Source: Ensifer adhaerens
GTDB taxonomy: Bacteria > Pseudomonadota > Alphaproteobacteria > Rhizobiales > Rhizobiaceae
DNA: 64,000 nt
Direction: 5' to 3'
NCBI GenBank assembly: GCA_900215285.1
Contig: OCMG01000002.1
Location: 515,763 to 579,762 of the forward strand
The position numbers and the translations under genes are program-made. Every line of letters begins with the position of its first letter. The stretch's first letter is position 1. The notes below the pieces were generated by a model that saw only the letters and a list, made by a program, of their open reading frames with translations, was not told the origin of the DNA and made no database searches. Of this stretch, positions 53,709 through 63,427 are shown piece after piece.

Positions 53709-53730
53709 TATATCCACTATCCTGGATATA
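53709..53730 (+). promoter_or_regulatory. ArsR operator overlapping the arsR start
   Basis: TATATCCA, 6-bp spacer, TGGATATA: perfect 8-bp arms ending on the A of the ATG at 53730. A likely autoregulatory site of the ArsR repressor, and so of the whole arsR-acr3-arsC operon. Confidence 0.6.
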
Positions 53731-54095
53731 TGGATGAATTGAAAACGATTGCGGCATTGTCCGCTCTGGCCCAGTCCACGAGGCTGCAGACCTTCCGCTT
53801 GCTGGTTTCGCGCGAGCCGGAAGGCGTGCCGGCGGGAGAACTGGCGCGTCTGGTAGGCGTTCCCCAAAATACGATGTCCGCGCATCTGGCGACCCTGGCG
53901 CAGGCCGGGCTGGTGAAAGGCGAGCGGCAAAGCCGGTCGATCATCTATCGGGCCGAACTCGACGCTTTCCGCGAGGTTGCGCTCTACCTTCTCAAGGATT
54001 GCTGCGGTGGCAATGCGACACTGTGTGCGCCGCTGATCAACGAATTAACACCCTGCTGTTCGCCGCGAGCGGAAGCAGGCGCGCATCCAACCTGA
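53730..54095 (+). CDS. arsR: ArsR-family arsenic-responsive repressor
   Basis: 121 residues. Winged helix 5-90 with QSTRLQTFRLLVSREPEGVP and the recognition helix VPQNTMSAHLATLAQAGLVK. It lacks the classic ELCVCDL metal site. Instead C-terminal cysteines (KDCCGG near 91, LCAPL, PCCSP) are placed like those of the alternative arsenite-binding ArsR types. Start at ATG 53730 has no clear ribosome site and the operator reaches into it. It lies 12 bp before acr3. Confidence 0.9.
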   Translation: MDELKTIAALSALAQSTRLQTFRLLVSREPEGVPAGELARLVGVPQNTMSAHLATLAQAGLVKGERQSRSIIYRAELDAFREVALYLLKDCCGGNATLCAPLINELTPCCSPRAEAGAHPT

Positions 54096-54107
54096 CCAGG
54101 CGGCTTC

Positions 54108-55169
54108 ATGTCCACATTCGAACGTTTTCTCACAGTCTGGGTTGCGCTTTGCATCATTGCAGGCATCATGCTCGGCCATGCATTTCCAGCTCTGTTTCAT
54201 GCCTTTGGGGCGCTGGAAATTGCGCGCGTCAACCTTCCGGTGGCTGCGCTGATCTGGCTGATGATCATTCCCATGCTGCTCAAGATCGATTTCGCGGCGC
54301 TCCGCGAGGTGGGAAATCACTGGCGCGGCATCGGCGTAACGCTGCTGGTCAACTGGGCGATCAAGCCGTTTTCCATGGCGTTACTCGGATGGATCTTCAT
54401 CGGGTGGCTGTTCCGGCCTTTCTTGCCTGCCGCGCAGATCGAATCCTACATCGCCGGCCTCATCCTTCTGGCTGCGGCCCCTTGCACGGCCATGGTCTTC
54501 GTGTGGTCAAACCTTACGAAGGGCGAGCCACTTTTTACCCTGAGCCAGGTGGCGTTGAACGATGCAATCATGATCATCGCCTTCGCGCCCCTCGTCGCGC
54601 TTTTGCTGGGCCTCTCCGCCATCAGTGTTCCCTGGGAAACGCTCATTCTATCGGTCGCGCTCTATATCGTCATTCCGGTGGTCGTTTCACAGATGATTCG
54701 CCGCGCACTCGTTTCAGACGGCACGACCGGGCGGCTTGACCGGCTGCTTGCGCGGCTGCAGCCCCTGTCGCTCCTGGCTTTGCTTGCGACCTTGGTGCTC
54801 CTGTTCGGCTTCCAGGGCGAACAGATCACACGCCAGCCCACAGTCATCGCGCTGCTCGCGGTGCCGATCCTCATTCAGGTCTATTTCAATTCCGGCCTCG
54901 CCTATCTGCTCAATCGCTGGACCGGCGAGAAGCATTGTGTGGCGGGTCCCTCCGCATTGATCGGCGCCTCAAATTTCTTCGAGTTGGCGGTAGCGGCGGC
55001 CATCAGCCTCTTTGGCTTCGATTCCGGCGCCGCGCTGGCAACCGTGGTCGGGGTACTCATAGAAGTCCCGGTCATGCTGTCGGTGGTCTGGATCGTGAAC
55101 CGCTCCAAAGGCTGGTATGAGAGCGCTCCCGCCGTCATCCGCAACGCCTCCAGCAGCAAGGAAACATGA
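54108..55169 (+). CDS. arsB: ACR3-family arsenite efflux transporter
   Basis: 353 residues, ten helices, exports As(III). Family landmarks are PVAALIWLMIIPMLLKIDFA near 45, GLILLAAAPCTAMVFVWSNL with the conserved Cys near 125, LSQVALNDAIMIIAFAPLVA, and GPSALIGASNFFELAVAAAI with the conserved Glu near 295. Named acr3 or arsB in different systems. Overlaps arsC by 4 bp. Confidence 0.94.
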   Translation: MSTFERFLTVWVALCIIAGIMLGHAFPALFHAFGALEIARVNLPVAALIWLMIIPMLLKIDFAALREVGNHWRGIGVTLLVNWAIKPFSMALLGWIFIGWLFRPFLPAAQIESYIAGLILLAAAPCTAMVFVWSNLTKGEPLFTLSQVALNDAIMIIAFAPLVALLLGLSAISVPWETLILSVALYIVIPVVVSQMIRRALVSDGTTGRLDRLLARLQPLSLLALLATLVLLFGFQGEQITRQPTVIALLAVPILIQVYFNSGLAYLLNRWTGEKHCVAGPSALIGASNFFELAVAAAISLFGFDSGAALATVVGVLIEVPVMLSVVWIVNRSKGWYESAPAVIRNASSSKET

Positions 55170-55597
55170 CGATGCACGTCATCATCTATCACAACCCTGC
55201 CTGCGGCACGTCCCGCAACACGCTCGAACTGATCCGCCACGCGGGCATCGAGCCAAATGTGATTGAATATCTCAAGACTCCGCCGACTCTCGAGCAGTTG
55301 AAGACGATGATCGCCGATGCAGGTCTGACTGTCCGCGAGGCGATCCGCCAGAAGGGAACGCCGTATGCCGAGCTCGGGCTGGACAATCCGCAACTCGACG
55401 ACGAGACGCTCCTGGCGGCCATGATCGATCACCCGATCCTGATCAATCGGCCGTTTGTCATCACTCCGATGGGGACGCGGCTTTCTCGTCCTTCGGAACT
55501 GGTGCTCGACATCCTCCCCGCCGATGTGTTCAAGGGGCCCTTCGCGAAGGAAGACGGCGAACCCGTTCTCGATCAGGAGGGCAAGCGCCTCATCTGA
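55166..55597 (+). CDS. arsC: Glutaredoxin-dependent arsenate reductase
   Basis: 143 residues, Spx/ArsC fold. Active-site Cys13 in YHNPACGTSRNTLELIRHAG, the arginine motif LINRPFVITPMGTRLSRPSE with three Arg for oxyanion binding, and C-terminal VLDQEGKRLI. Reduces arsenate to arsenite, which ACR3 exports. ATGA overlap with acr3. Confidence 0.95.
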   Translation: MTMHVIIYHNPACGTSRNTLELIRHAGIEPNVIEYLKTPPTLEQLKTMIADAGLTVREAIRQKGTPYAELGLDNPQLDDETLLAAMIDHPILINRPFVITPMGTRLSRPSELVLDILPADVFKGPFAKEDGEPVLDQEGKRLI

Positions 55598-55828
55598 CCT
55601 TGCTTCCATCGACCTCCGGATATCTGGAAAAGACTGATCTCCAATTCCGGCGGCGGCAAAGAAAAGAAGCCTGACAAGCGGAGGATTGGGGCGCGGGCTC
55701 CCCGTGTGGACCATAGTGCTTGGGAATTGATCCGCATCAAGGGAACCCGCGACGGTGTCAGGCAGAAATTTGTTGATGCGGCAAGTTGCCGGCAGCCGAT
55801 CAAGACGTGATGAACTGTTGGGGGCCTC

Positions 55829-56233
55829 ATGCTGGAGTATGAAATCGAGGCGCGTCGCCTGGACGCGCGGGGAAGCGTAGCATCGACCAAGGAGGTTCAG
55901 GTGCCGCTGGATACCAGTCTTTCCGGCCGACCGGATGCCTTCAACCCGGCCGAGCTGCTGCTCGCCTCTGTTGCTGCTTGCATGATCAAGGGTATCGAGC
56001 GCGTGACGCCCATGCTGCAGTTCGAATGGCGCGGAGCCAGGGTGAAGCTGCATGGTGTGCGACAGGACAGTCCGCCCAAGATGCTATCCATCCGCTACGA
56101 GCTCATAGTCGATACCGAGGAGACGGATCAGCGCCTGGATCTGCTGCACCGCAATGTCCGCAAGTACGGCACGATCTCGAATACGATTGCGGAAGCTCTC
56201 GTGCTGGAAGGCACCGTCTCGCGAGGCTCCTGA
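55829..56233 (+). CDS. OsmC-like protein lacking the second active-site cysteine
   Basis: 134 residues, OsmC/Ohr fold. The helix with the first Cys is AELLLASVAACMIKGIERVT (Cys51). In true peroxide reductases a second Cys-Pro follows near 114; here the place reads RKYGTISNTI, so the dithiol pair is gone. It may bind small hydrophobic or thiol compounds. It stands alone 231 bp after arsC and converges on the GntR gene. That 231-bp gap holds no recognisable gene. Confidence 0.82.
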   Translation: MLEYEIEARRLDARGSVASTKEVQVPLDTSLSGRPDAFNPAELLLASVAACMIKGIERVTPMLQFEWRGARVKLHGVRQDSPPKMLSIRYELIVDTEETDQRLDLLHRNVRKYGTISNTIAEALVLEGTVSRGS

Positions 56234-56286
56234 AGGCGGACGCGCCGCCGGCACAGATCTCCGACCACGGAACGATTTCCCGCCGC

Positions 56287-56949
56287 TCAGGCGCTTTCGG
56301 AGGCTCTTTCGAAGGCCCTGAGGATGACACGTTCCGACAGCGTCAGATAATCACTCATGCGGCTTGACGCCTCGGCCGATCGGTCGGTCTCCACAAGCGC
56401 AACGATTTCGTCGTTCATGTCGATGAATGGTGCATGCAGGTGCTCCGGGTCGCCGAGAAGCCCGAAGCCGAGCCGAAGTTCTGCGGCGACGCCGGCGTAG
56501 AAGGCGCTGAGCCTGGCACTGTCGGACAAGTCGACGACCGCGGCGTGGAACGCCATGTTGGCGCTGCCGACGCCCTGCCAGTTCTTACTCTCACGGTGGA
56601 CCTTTGCCGTTTCCACAGCCTCACGCATGGCCTTGACCGCCGGATGAAGACGCCAGGCCTGTGCCAGCGCGCCGCATTCGATCAGCCGCCTGACGCGGTA
56701 GATGTCTATGATGGAGGCCATGCTGGGCACGCTCACGAAGACACCGCGATTTGCCTCGTGCTGCAGCAACCCTTCCTTCGTCAACAGCCGGAATGCTTCG
56801 CGAAGGGAGTTGCGGGAGACGTTGAGGCGTTCGCTGAATGCGGCTTCGGACAAACGCTGCCCGGGCTGCAGTTCGCCTGAAATCAGCATCGAGCGTATGT
56901 CTCTGGCGAGCCTATCCGCAACCGGCAAGCTCTCCGTCGTCTCCACCAT
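56287..56949 (-). CDS. GntR-family regulator, FadR/FCD subfamily
   Basis: 220 residues. Winged helix 10-75 (LQPGQRLSEAAFSERLNVSR, NSLREAFRLLTKEGLLQHEA), then a helical FCD domain 85-215 with metal-ligand-like residues (Asp/His in NMAFHAAVVDLSDSARL and HAPFIDMNDEI). FCD members sense organic acids. It is divergent from the 5-oxoprolinase cluster with 235 bp between, so it is its likely regulator. ATG 56949 chosen; the longer frame to 57030 has unlikely composition. Confidence 0.9.
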   Translation of the reverse strand: MVETTESLPVADRLARDIRSMLISGELQPGQRLSEAAFSERLNVSRNSLREAFRLLTKEGLLQHEANRGVFVSVPSMASIIDIYRVRRLIECGALAQAWRLHPAVKAMREAVETAKVHRESKNWQGVGSANMAFHAAVVDLSDSARLSAFYAGVAAELRLGFGLLGDPEHLHAPFIDMNDEIVALVETDRSAEASSRMSDYLTLSERVILRAFERASESA

Positions 56950-57053
56950 ATTGGTCTTTCCCCGAGTCCTGCAGGCCCGCCGCCCGAACGGAAGCGTGCA
57001 TAGCACAAATGTGCAGCATACGACATGCAATATTCGCCCAATTCTTCATCTTA

Positions 57054-57107
57054 TTGCACAGCAAAAATTCAGTTGTGCGCAGCAATATAATAAAATTGTT
57101 CAACAAT
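57054..57107. promoter_or_regulatory. Three TTG...CAA palindromes in the GntR-nramp divergent promoter
   Basis: TTGCACAGCAA (57054-57064), TTGTGCGCAGCAA (57073-57085) and the perfect ATTGTTCAACAAT (57095-57107). Spacing is about 20 bp between centres. Sites of this form suit FadR-type GntR dimers. They lie 105-155 bp from the GntR start and 78-131 bp from the transporter start. Confidence 0.45.
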
Positions 57108-57184
57108 ATTGACATTTCTGAAAGGCGATCCATGATGCAGCGCTGACATCCGCGAGGGGCGGATCAAGACAAGCGGAGAAAACA

Positions 57185-58426
57185 ATGACAGAATTCGCAG
57201 CCAACCATGCGGGAACGGTCGCAAGATCGCGGCGCGCCTCGCTGACCGCCGCCATTTTTCTCATGGCCACCTCGGCCATCGGACCCGGCTTCATTACGCA
57301 GACGGCCACCTTCACCAGCAAGCTGGGCGCGGCCTTCGCCTTCGGCATTCTCGCCTCCGTGGTGATCGACTTCGTCGTTCAGCTCAACATCTGGCGCATC
57401 GTGACGTTGACGCGCATGCGCGCCTCTGACCTAGCGAACGCCGCCATTCCCGGCTCGGGCTACCTGCTTGCCGTTCTCGTCATCGTCGGCGGCCTCTTCT
57501 TCAATATCGGCAATATCGGCGGCACTGGTCTCGGCCTGAACGCGCTTCTTGGAATTGATCCGAAGGTGGGCGGCGCGATCAGCGCGCTCTTCTCCATCGG
57601 CATTTTCCTCTACAAGCGCGCCGGAGTGGTGGTCGACCGGTTCATCATCTTCGCCGGCCTTCTCATGATCGTGCTGACGCTTTATGTGGCCTTTGTCTCT
57701 GCGCCGCCGGTCGCCATCGCGCTGAAGCAGACGTTCCTGCCGGATACGATCGACTTTGCCATGATCACCACTATCGTCGGCGGCACCGTTGGCGGTTACA
57801 TCACCTATTCCGGCGCGCACCGCCTTCTCGACCGCAACATGGTTGGGGTCGAAAACCTTCCCGCCGTCAACCGTGCCGCCCTCGCCGGCATCGCCGTGAC
57901 GGGTCTGATGCGCTACGTGCTTTTCCTGGCCATCTTCGGTGTTGTCGCAAGCGGTGTGACGATCGACATCTCCGGGCAGGCAGCAAATCCGGCGGCCCAG
58001 GCCTTCCGTGCTGCAGCCGGAGAAGTCGGCTTCAAGCTCTTCGGCATCATCTTTTGGGCAGCGGCCATCACGAGCGTGATCGGCGCGGCTTACACATCCG
58101 TCTCCTTCCTCACCGTGTTCAACAAGAGCTTGAGCGAACGCGCCCGTGACATGGCGACGGTCGTCTTCATCGCCGTATCACTCGTCGCCTACGTCCTGAT
58201 CACCACTCCGCCGGCCAAGATGCTTGTCTTTGTGGGCGGTCTGAACGGCCTGATCCTTCCGGTCGGCCTCAGCATCTTCCTGTATGCCGCCTGGAAGCGC
58301 TCCGATCTCATGGAGGGCTATCGCTACCCGCGCTGGCTGCTGACGCTCGGTGTCCTGACATGCGCCTTGACGTGGTACATGGGCTACAAGTCGGCAGGAG
58401 CGATCTTTGCCCTGATCGGCGCCTAA
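57185..58426 (+). CDS. Nramp-fold transporter (YcsG type) of the 5-oxoprolinase cluster
   Basis: 413 residues, about eleven helices with the LeuT/Nramp fold. The first helix has ATSAIGPGFITQTATFTSKL where metal-transporting Nramp has DPGN, and the sixth has GGTVGGYITYSGAHRLLDRN where they have MPH. Both metal-binding motifs are thus absent. Relatives occur next to pxpA in many bacteria, for example ycsG of Bacillus subtilis. Uptake of 5-oxoproline or a related lactam or amide is a better guess than metal transport. Confidence 0.87.
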   Translation: MTEFAANHAGTVARSRRASLTAAIFLMATSAIGPGFITQTATFTSKLGAAFAFGILASVVIDFVVQLNIWRIVTLTRMRASDLANAAIPGSGYLLAVLVIVGGLFFNIGNIGGTGLGLNALLGIDPKVGGAISALFSIGIFLYKRAGVVVDRFIIFAGLLMIVLTLYVAFVSAPPVAIALKQTFLPDTIDFAMITTIVGGTVGGYITYSGAHRLLDRNMVGVENLPAVNRAALAGIAVTGLMRYVLFLAIFGVVASGVTIDISGQAANPAAQAFRAAAGEVGFKLFGIIFWAAAITSVIGAAYTSVSFLTVFNKSLSERARDMATVVFIAVSLVAYVLITTPPAKMLVFVGGLNGLILPVGLSIFLYAAWKRSDLMEGYRYPRWLLTLGVLTCALTWYMGYKSAGAIFALIGA

Positions 58427-58450
58427 ATTCCGGAAAGAAGGAGACAGGTC

Positions 58451-59230
58451 ATGACACACCAAGACGCGGGGATCGATCTCAACAGCGACCTTGGCGAAAG
58501 CTATGGAGCCTGGCGGATGGGCGACGATGCGGCGATGCTGGCCATCGTCTCCAGCGCCAATATCGCCTGCGGCTTCCATGCCGGCGATCCGGCTGGGCTT
58601 TACCGCTCCGTCAAGGCGGCCGCCGCGCGCGGTGTTGCGGTGGGCGCCCATGTCTCCTATCCCGATCGCGTCGGCTTCGGCCGGCGTGACCTTGACGTGG
58701 TGGCTGACGATCTGACAGCGGATGTCATCTACCAGATCGGCGCGTTGAAGGGCATTGCCTCGGCTGCCGGAACAACGGTGACCTACGTGAAGCCGCATGG
58801 CGCGCTCTATAACCGCATCGCCTGGGACGCCAAGCAGGGACAGGCGGTGATCGACGCGATCCTCGCCATCGACCCGAGCCTCGTCCTGATGGGTCTTGCC
58901 AACGCGCCGATTCTCGATCTCGCCCGCAAGGCTGGACTTGAGGTCGTTGCCGAAGCCTTTGCCGACCGGGCCTACACGCCGAAGGGCGAACTGGTCTCGC
59001 GCCGCGAACCCGGCGCGGTGCTTCATGACAAGCACGAGATCGCCGAGCGGATGCTGCAGCTTGCACGCACTGGCACACTCGTCGCCATCGACGGATCGGC
59101 GATCGAAATTTCAGCACAGTCCATCTGCGTGCACGGCGACAGTCCCGGTGCCGTGGAGATCGCGCAGACGATCCGGCAGCGTTTTGAACGCGAAGGCGTC
59201 GCCGTCCGTCCCTTTGTCACAGGAGCCTGA
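58451..59230 (+). CDS. pxpA: 5-oxoprolinase subunit A (LamB/YcsF family)
   Basis: 259 residues. N-terminal [33 protein letters not shown] near 40 and [20 protein letters not shown] near 65 are diagnostic; VKPHGALYN near 117 completes the pocket. With PxpB and PxpC it hydrolyses 5-oxoproline to glutamate using ATP. 24 bp after the transporter gene and 4 bp before the DUF1445 gene. Confidence 0.94.
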   Translation: MTHQDAGIDLNSDLGESYGAWRMGDDAAMLAIVSSANIACGFHAGDPAGLYRSVKAAAARGVAVGAHVSYPDRVGFGRRDLDVVADDLTADVIYQIGALKGIASAAGTTVTYVKPHGALYNRIAWDAKQGQAVIDAILAIDPSLVLMGLANAPILDLARKAGLEVVAEAFADRAYTPKGELVSRREPGAVLHDKHEIAERMLQLARTGTLVAIDGSAIEISAQSICVHGDSPGAVEIAQTIRQRFEREGVAVRPFVTGA

Positions 59231-59234
59231 TACA

Positions 59235-60044
59235 ATGGCCAATCCGATCGATTTTCTGTCGCATGCGGATGCCGATGCCGCCCGCGCAGCCCGTGCCGCC
59301 TACCGCCACGGTCGCGTCGAGCCGACATCGGGCATTGCGCCCGGCTTCACGCAGGCCAACATGATCGTGCTGCCGCGTGATTGGGCATTCGATTTCCTGC
59401 TCTATGCGCAGCGCAATCCGAAGCCCTGCCCGGTTCTCGACGTGTCCGATCCGGGCTCGCCGACAACGCTGCTTGCGCCGGGTGCCGATCTGCGAACGGA
59501 CCTGCCACTCTATCGTATCTGGCGCAACGGCAAGCTGGTCGAGGAAACGCCGGACGCCACCGCGGCCTGGGCAGAGCGCGACGATCTCGTGGCCTTTCTC
59601 ATCGGCTGCAGTTTCACCTTCGAAACGCCGATGGTGGAGGCTGGCATTGAAATCCGCCACATCACCGACAAGAGCAATGTGCCGATGTACCTGACCAACC
59701 GCGCCTGCCGGCCCGCCGGAAGGTTGAAGGGCAATATGGTCGTTTCCATGCGGCCGATCCCGGGCGACCGTGTGGCCGATGCAGCGACGATTTCAGGCCG
59801 CTTCCCGGCCGTGCATGGCTCGCCTGTGCATATAGGCGCGCCGCAGGAGCTGGGCATTGCCGATCTTGGCAAGCCCGACTTCGGTGACCCGGTACGTGTC
59901 GAGCCCGGTGAAGTGCCAGTCTTCTGGGCCTGTGGAGTGACGCCGCAGGCCGCTGTCATGGCGTCGGGCGTTCCGTTCGCCATCACTCATGCCCCGGGCT
60001 ACATGTTCATCACGGACATTCCCGATTCCGCCTACCACGTCTGA
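59235..60044 (+). CDS. DUF1445 / putative hydro-lyase (YcsI family)
   Basis: 269 residues. Typical blocks are [20 protein letters not shown] near 33, [20 protein letters not shown] near 120, [20 protein letters not shown] near 151, and a C-terminal [20 protein letters not shown] with [13 protein letters not shown]. Its family often sits in oxoprolinase clusters and is related to D-glutamate cyclase; it might convert D-glutamate to 5-oxo-D-proline. ATG 59235, 4 bp after pxpA, 7 bp before the PxpBC fusion. Confidence 0.88.
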   Translation: MANPIDFLSHADADAARAARAAYRHGRVEPTSGIAPGFTQANMIVLPRDWAFDFLLYAQRNPKPCPVLDVSDPGSPTTLLAPGADLRTDLPLYRIWRNGKLVEETPDATAAWAERDDLVAFLIGCSFTFETPMVEAGIEIRHITDKSNVPMYLTNRACRPAGRLKGNMVVSMRPIPGDRVADAATISGRFPAVHGSPVHIGAPQELGIADLGKPDFGDPVRVEPGEVPVFWACGVTPQAAVMASGVPFAITHAPGYMFITDIPDSAYHV

Positions 60045-60051
60045 GAAACCG

Positions 60052-61670
60052 ATGCGCATCCTCCCCGTCAGCCTCACCGTTATCCTTGTCGAACTCGCCG
60101 ATCTCGACGAAACGCTTGCGCTTTTCGCCTCGCTGACGGCCGAGCCCGTGGACGGCATTGCCGAAATGGTGCCGGCCGCGCGGACGCTGATGATCAGGTT
60201 CCGGCCCGGCACGATCGATGCCGCAGGTCTCGCGAAGGCGCTTGCCGCGCGCGATCGCTCTGCCACGCCACCGGCGGCCGGACAGCTGGTCGAAATACCT
60301 GTCCACTATGACGGTGAGGACCTGGAAGATGTCGCTGGGCTCACGGGGCTCAGCGTCGCGGAGGTGATCCACCGGCATACGGAGAACGAATTCACCGTGG
60401 CTTTCTGCGGTTTCGCGCCCGGTTTCGGCTATCTTGTCGGCGGCGATCCGGCATTGCATGTGCCGCGCCGCCAAAGCCCGCGCACCCGCATTCCGGCGGG
60501 CTCCGTGGCGCTCGCCGGTGCGTTCAGCGGGATTTACCCGCAAAACAGTCCCGGCGGCTGGCAGATCATCGGCACGACTCCGCTGAAGATGTGGGATATT
60601 GATCGTGAGCCCGGTGCACTCTTCCAACCCGGCTATCGGGTGCGTTTTCGTGGACGTGGCCAAGCTCGGCAAGACCCTGTCCATTCCCGGCACGCCGCAA
60701 AAGGCGAACAGGTGCCAGACCGCGGCACGCCGCATTTCGAGGTTCTGACAGCGCCGATGCCGGCGCTTTTTCAGGATCTGGGCCGGTTCGGGCAGACCGG
60801 ACAGGGCGTTTCGGCCTCAGGCGCACTCGATCACAGCGCCTTCAACGCTGCAAACCGCATCGTCGGCAACCCCGCCAATGCTCCCTGTCTGGAGCTGACA
60901 CTCGGCGGCTTCTCGTTCAGGAGCGCGGCCCGCGCCGTGATTGGCCTTGCCGGCGCGCCCTGCCTGATCACCATCGAAACAGCCGCCGGAAAGACATTCG
61001 GCGCAGAGGCCTATCGCCCGGTCTCGCTGGAGCCCGGCGATATCGTGACCCTCGGCCAGCCAGTGAAAGGCATGCGCAGCTATCTCGCCGTACGTGGCGG
61101 TTTCGCGGTCGAGCCGGTTCTCGGCAGCTTTGCGACCGATAGCCTGGCCGTGGTCGGCCCGAAGCCGGTGACGGCGGGCACGGTCCTTCCCCTGATCAGC
61201 GCGGCGCCACACCTTGCCAGTGTCTCGCTCGATGAGACTCCGGCCTTCGACCTGCCCCCGACCGGAGAAATCGTGACACTGGATGTCGTGCTCGGACCGC
61301 GCACGGACTGGTTCACGAAAAGGGGACTGGAAACGCTCAGCTCCCAGCTCTGGACGGTGACGCCGCAATCGAGCCGTGTCGGCATAAGGCTTTCCGGAGA
61401 CTTGCCCATCGAGCGCGTGGATACGGCCGAACTTCCGAGCGAAGGCACGGCAACCGGCCGATCCAGATCCCGCATAGCGGCCAGCCAGTGCTGTTTCTCG
61501 CCGATCACCCGCTGACGGGCGGCTATCCGGTTATTGGTACCGTCGCCGACTATCATCTCGACCTTGCGGGGCAGATCCCCGTCAACGCCAAAATCAAATT
61601 CCGCCCGATCGCTCCCTTCGCGGAGATTTCGACAACCGGACCGAATGACATTTCAGGAGACCAGCGATGA
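60052..61670 (+). pseudogene. 5-oxoprolinase subunits B and C fused (PxpB-PxpC, KipI-KipA), frameshifted
   Basis: About 539 codons. PxpB part 1-200 (FCGFAPGFGYLVGG, RTRIPAGSVALAGAFSGIYP) joined to PxpC part (APMPALFQDLGRFGQTGQGV, LELTLGGFSF). The first open frame stops at 61515, but the family C-terminus continues in another frame to 61670 (PVLFLADHPLTGGYPVIGTV), so one base is missing near 61456-61460. In the linker an extra T (60645-60648) and a lost base (about 60705) compensate each other and garble 19 residues; the corrected reading is FVDVAKLGKTLSIPGTPQKA. Corrected, its stop overlaps the next ATG (ATGA). Decay or sequencing error cannot be separated here. Confidence 0.85.
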
Positions 61671-63388
61671 AAAAAGTTCTGATTGCCAATCGCGGCGAGA
61701 TCGCGGTGCGCATCATTCGCGCCTGCCGTGATTACGGCATCCAGTCGGTCGCTGTTTATGCCGATCCCGATCAGGATGCGCTTTTCGTGCGGTTGGCCGA
61801 CGAGGCCTATGCGCTTGAGGGCGTGCGCCCGGCCGAAACCTATCTCGACATCGCCAAGTTGATCGACATTGCCAGACGGGCGGGCGCGGATGCTGTGCAT
61901 CCCGGCTATGGCTTCTTGTCTGAAAGGGCAGAATTCGCCCAGGCCGTGCTCGATGCCGGCCTGATCTGGATTGGCCCTGACCCTCACGTGATCGAAACGC
62001 TGGGGACAAGGTCAAGGCGCGCCAGATCGCCACCAGCGTCGGCGCGCCTCTCGTTGCCGGGAGCGACGGGCCTGTATCCTCTTCTGCCGAAGTAATCGAA
62101 TTCGCCAAGGCGCATGGTCTGCCTGTTGCCATCAAGGCCGCCCATGGGGGCGGCGGGCGCGGCTGAGGTCGCGTGGAAGATGGAAGAGATCGCGGATCTC
62201 TACGACTCCGCGGTGCGCGAAGCCACGGCCGCCTTCGGACGCGGCGAATGTTTCCTGGAACGCTTCCTCGACCGACCGCGACATATCGAGGCGCAGGTTC
62301 TGGCCGACAGGCACGGCAACGTGCTCGTTGTCGGAACGCGCGACTGCTCGTTGCAACGGCGCAACCAGAAGCTCATCGAGAAGCGCCTGCGCCGTTCCTC
62401 TCTCCGAACAGCGGCATAAGATTCATGATGCGGCCAGGTCGATCTGCGCGGCAGCGGGCTATTCGGGCGCCGGCACCGTCGAATTTCTGCTCGGCGTCGA
62501 CGGCACGATTTCATTTCTGGAGGTCAATACGCGACTGCAGGTCGAGCATCCGGTGACGGAGGAAACAACGGGCCTCGATCTCGTGATCGAACAGTTCCGC
62601 ATTGCCGAGGGCGAAAGGCTTCGCGTTCTGGAAACGCCGGAGCCGCGCGGACATTCGATGGAATTTCGTATCAACGCGGAAGATGCTGGCCGCGGCTTTC
62701 TGCCGACGCCCGGTGATATCGCTGTCTTCGATCCTCCGTCCGGCCCCGGGATCCGGCTGGATAGCGGCGTCGTCAGCGGCTCCTCCATTCCCGGCGTTTT
62801 CGATTCGCTGATGGCGAAGCTGATCGTCACGGGGGCCGATCGCGACCAGGTTCTGCGCCGCGCCCGGCGCGCCCTTCGCGAGTTCCGCATCGAAGGCGTG
62901 GCCACTGTCCTGCCCTTCCACCGCGCGGCGGTCGAGGCGGAAGACTTTACCGGCGCGAATGGTTTCAAGGTTCATACCCTGGATCGAGACCGATTTCGCC
63001 GCCATGCCCGACGCGATGGAGCGCCCGGTGCCCGTCGAAGACAGCTCCATGATCCGAACCTGGCTGGAGATCGACGGAAAACGCGCGTCCATCGGACTGC
63101 CAAGACTTCTTCTGGCAAGCATCGGAGCGGTTGGGCGCTCTGACACGACCATCTCCGAACAGGGCGAGCCGGCCCAACAGGGCGTCGTGACAGCGCCTGT
63201 TTTCAGGCACGCTTCAGAGTTTCAAGGTCGAAGGCGGCGCGACAGTTGCAGAGGGCGATCTTCTCGCCGTGATGGAAGCCATGAAGATGGAAACCCAGAT
63301 CCACGCGCCAAAAGCCGGAACCGTTCGGCTTCTGACCCGCGAAGGGGAGTATCTCCAGGCTGGCGCGTCTCTTCTGCGCGTCGAATGA
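61667..63388 (+). pseudogene. Biotin carboxylase-BCCP protein (AccC-like), multiply frameshifted
   Basis: About 574 codons. Order: biotin carboxylase N-domain ([20 protein letters not shown]), ATP-grasp ([40 protein letters not shown]), C-domain, and a C-terminal biotinyl domain with EAMKMET. Frames break near 62004, 62165 (two bases), 62380, 62405, 62980 and 63200 (an extra T); all active motifs survive once frames are joined. With the PxpBC fusion it has the parts of urea carboxylase in two chains. Either a very young pseudogene or a low-quality read. Confidence 0.85.
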
Positions 63389-63427
63389 TCAGAGCGGGGC
63401 AGACAGGACATTCGCCTGGCTTGTCCG

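Noticed and set aside
55598-55810. About 70 codons open in the arsC frame after its stop (ends VDAASCRQPIKT)
   Set aside because: ArsC ends at its normal place and the extension has no start codon or ribosome site. An open run of this length is expected by chance at this GC.
55573-55890. 105-codon minus-strand frame between arsC and the OsmC gene
   Set aside because: Overlaps both neighbours' coding ends, and its composition is shadow-like.
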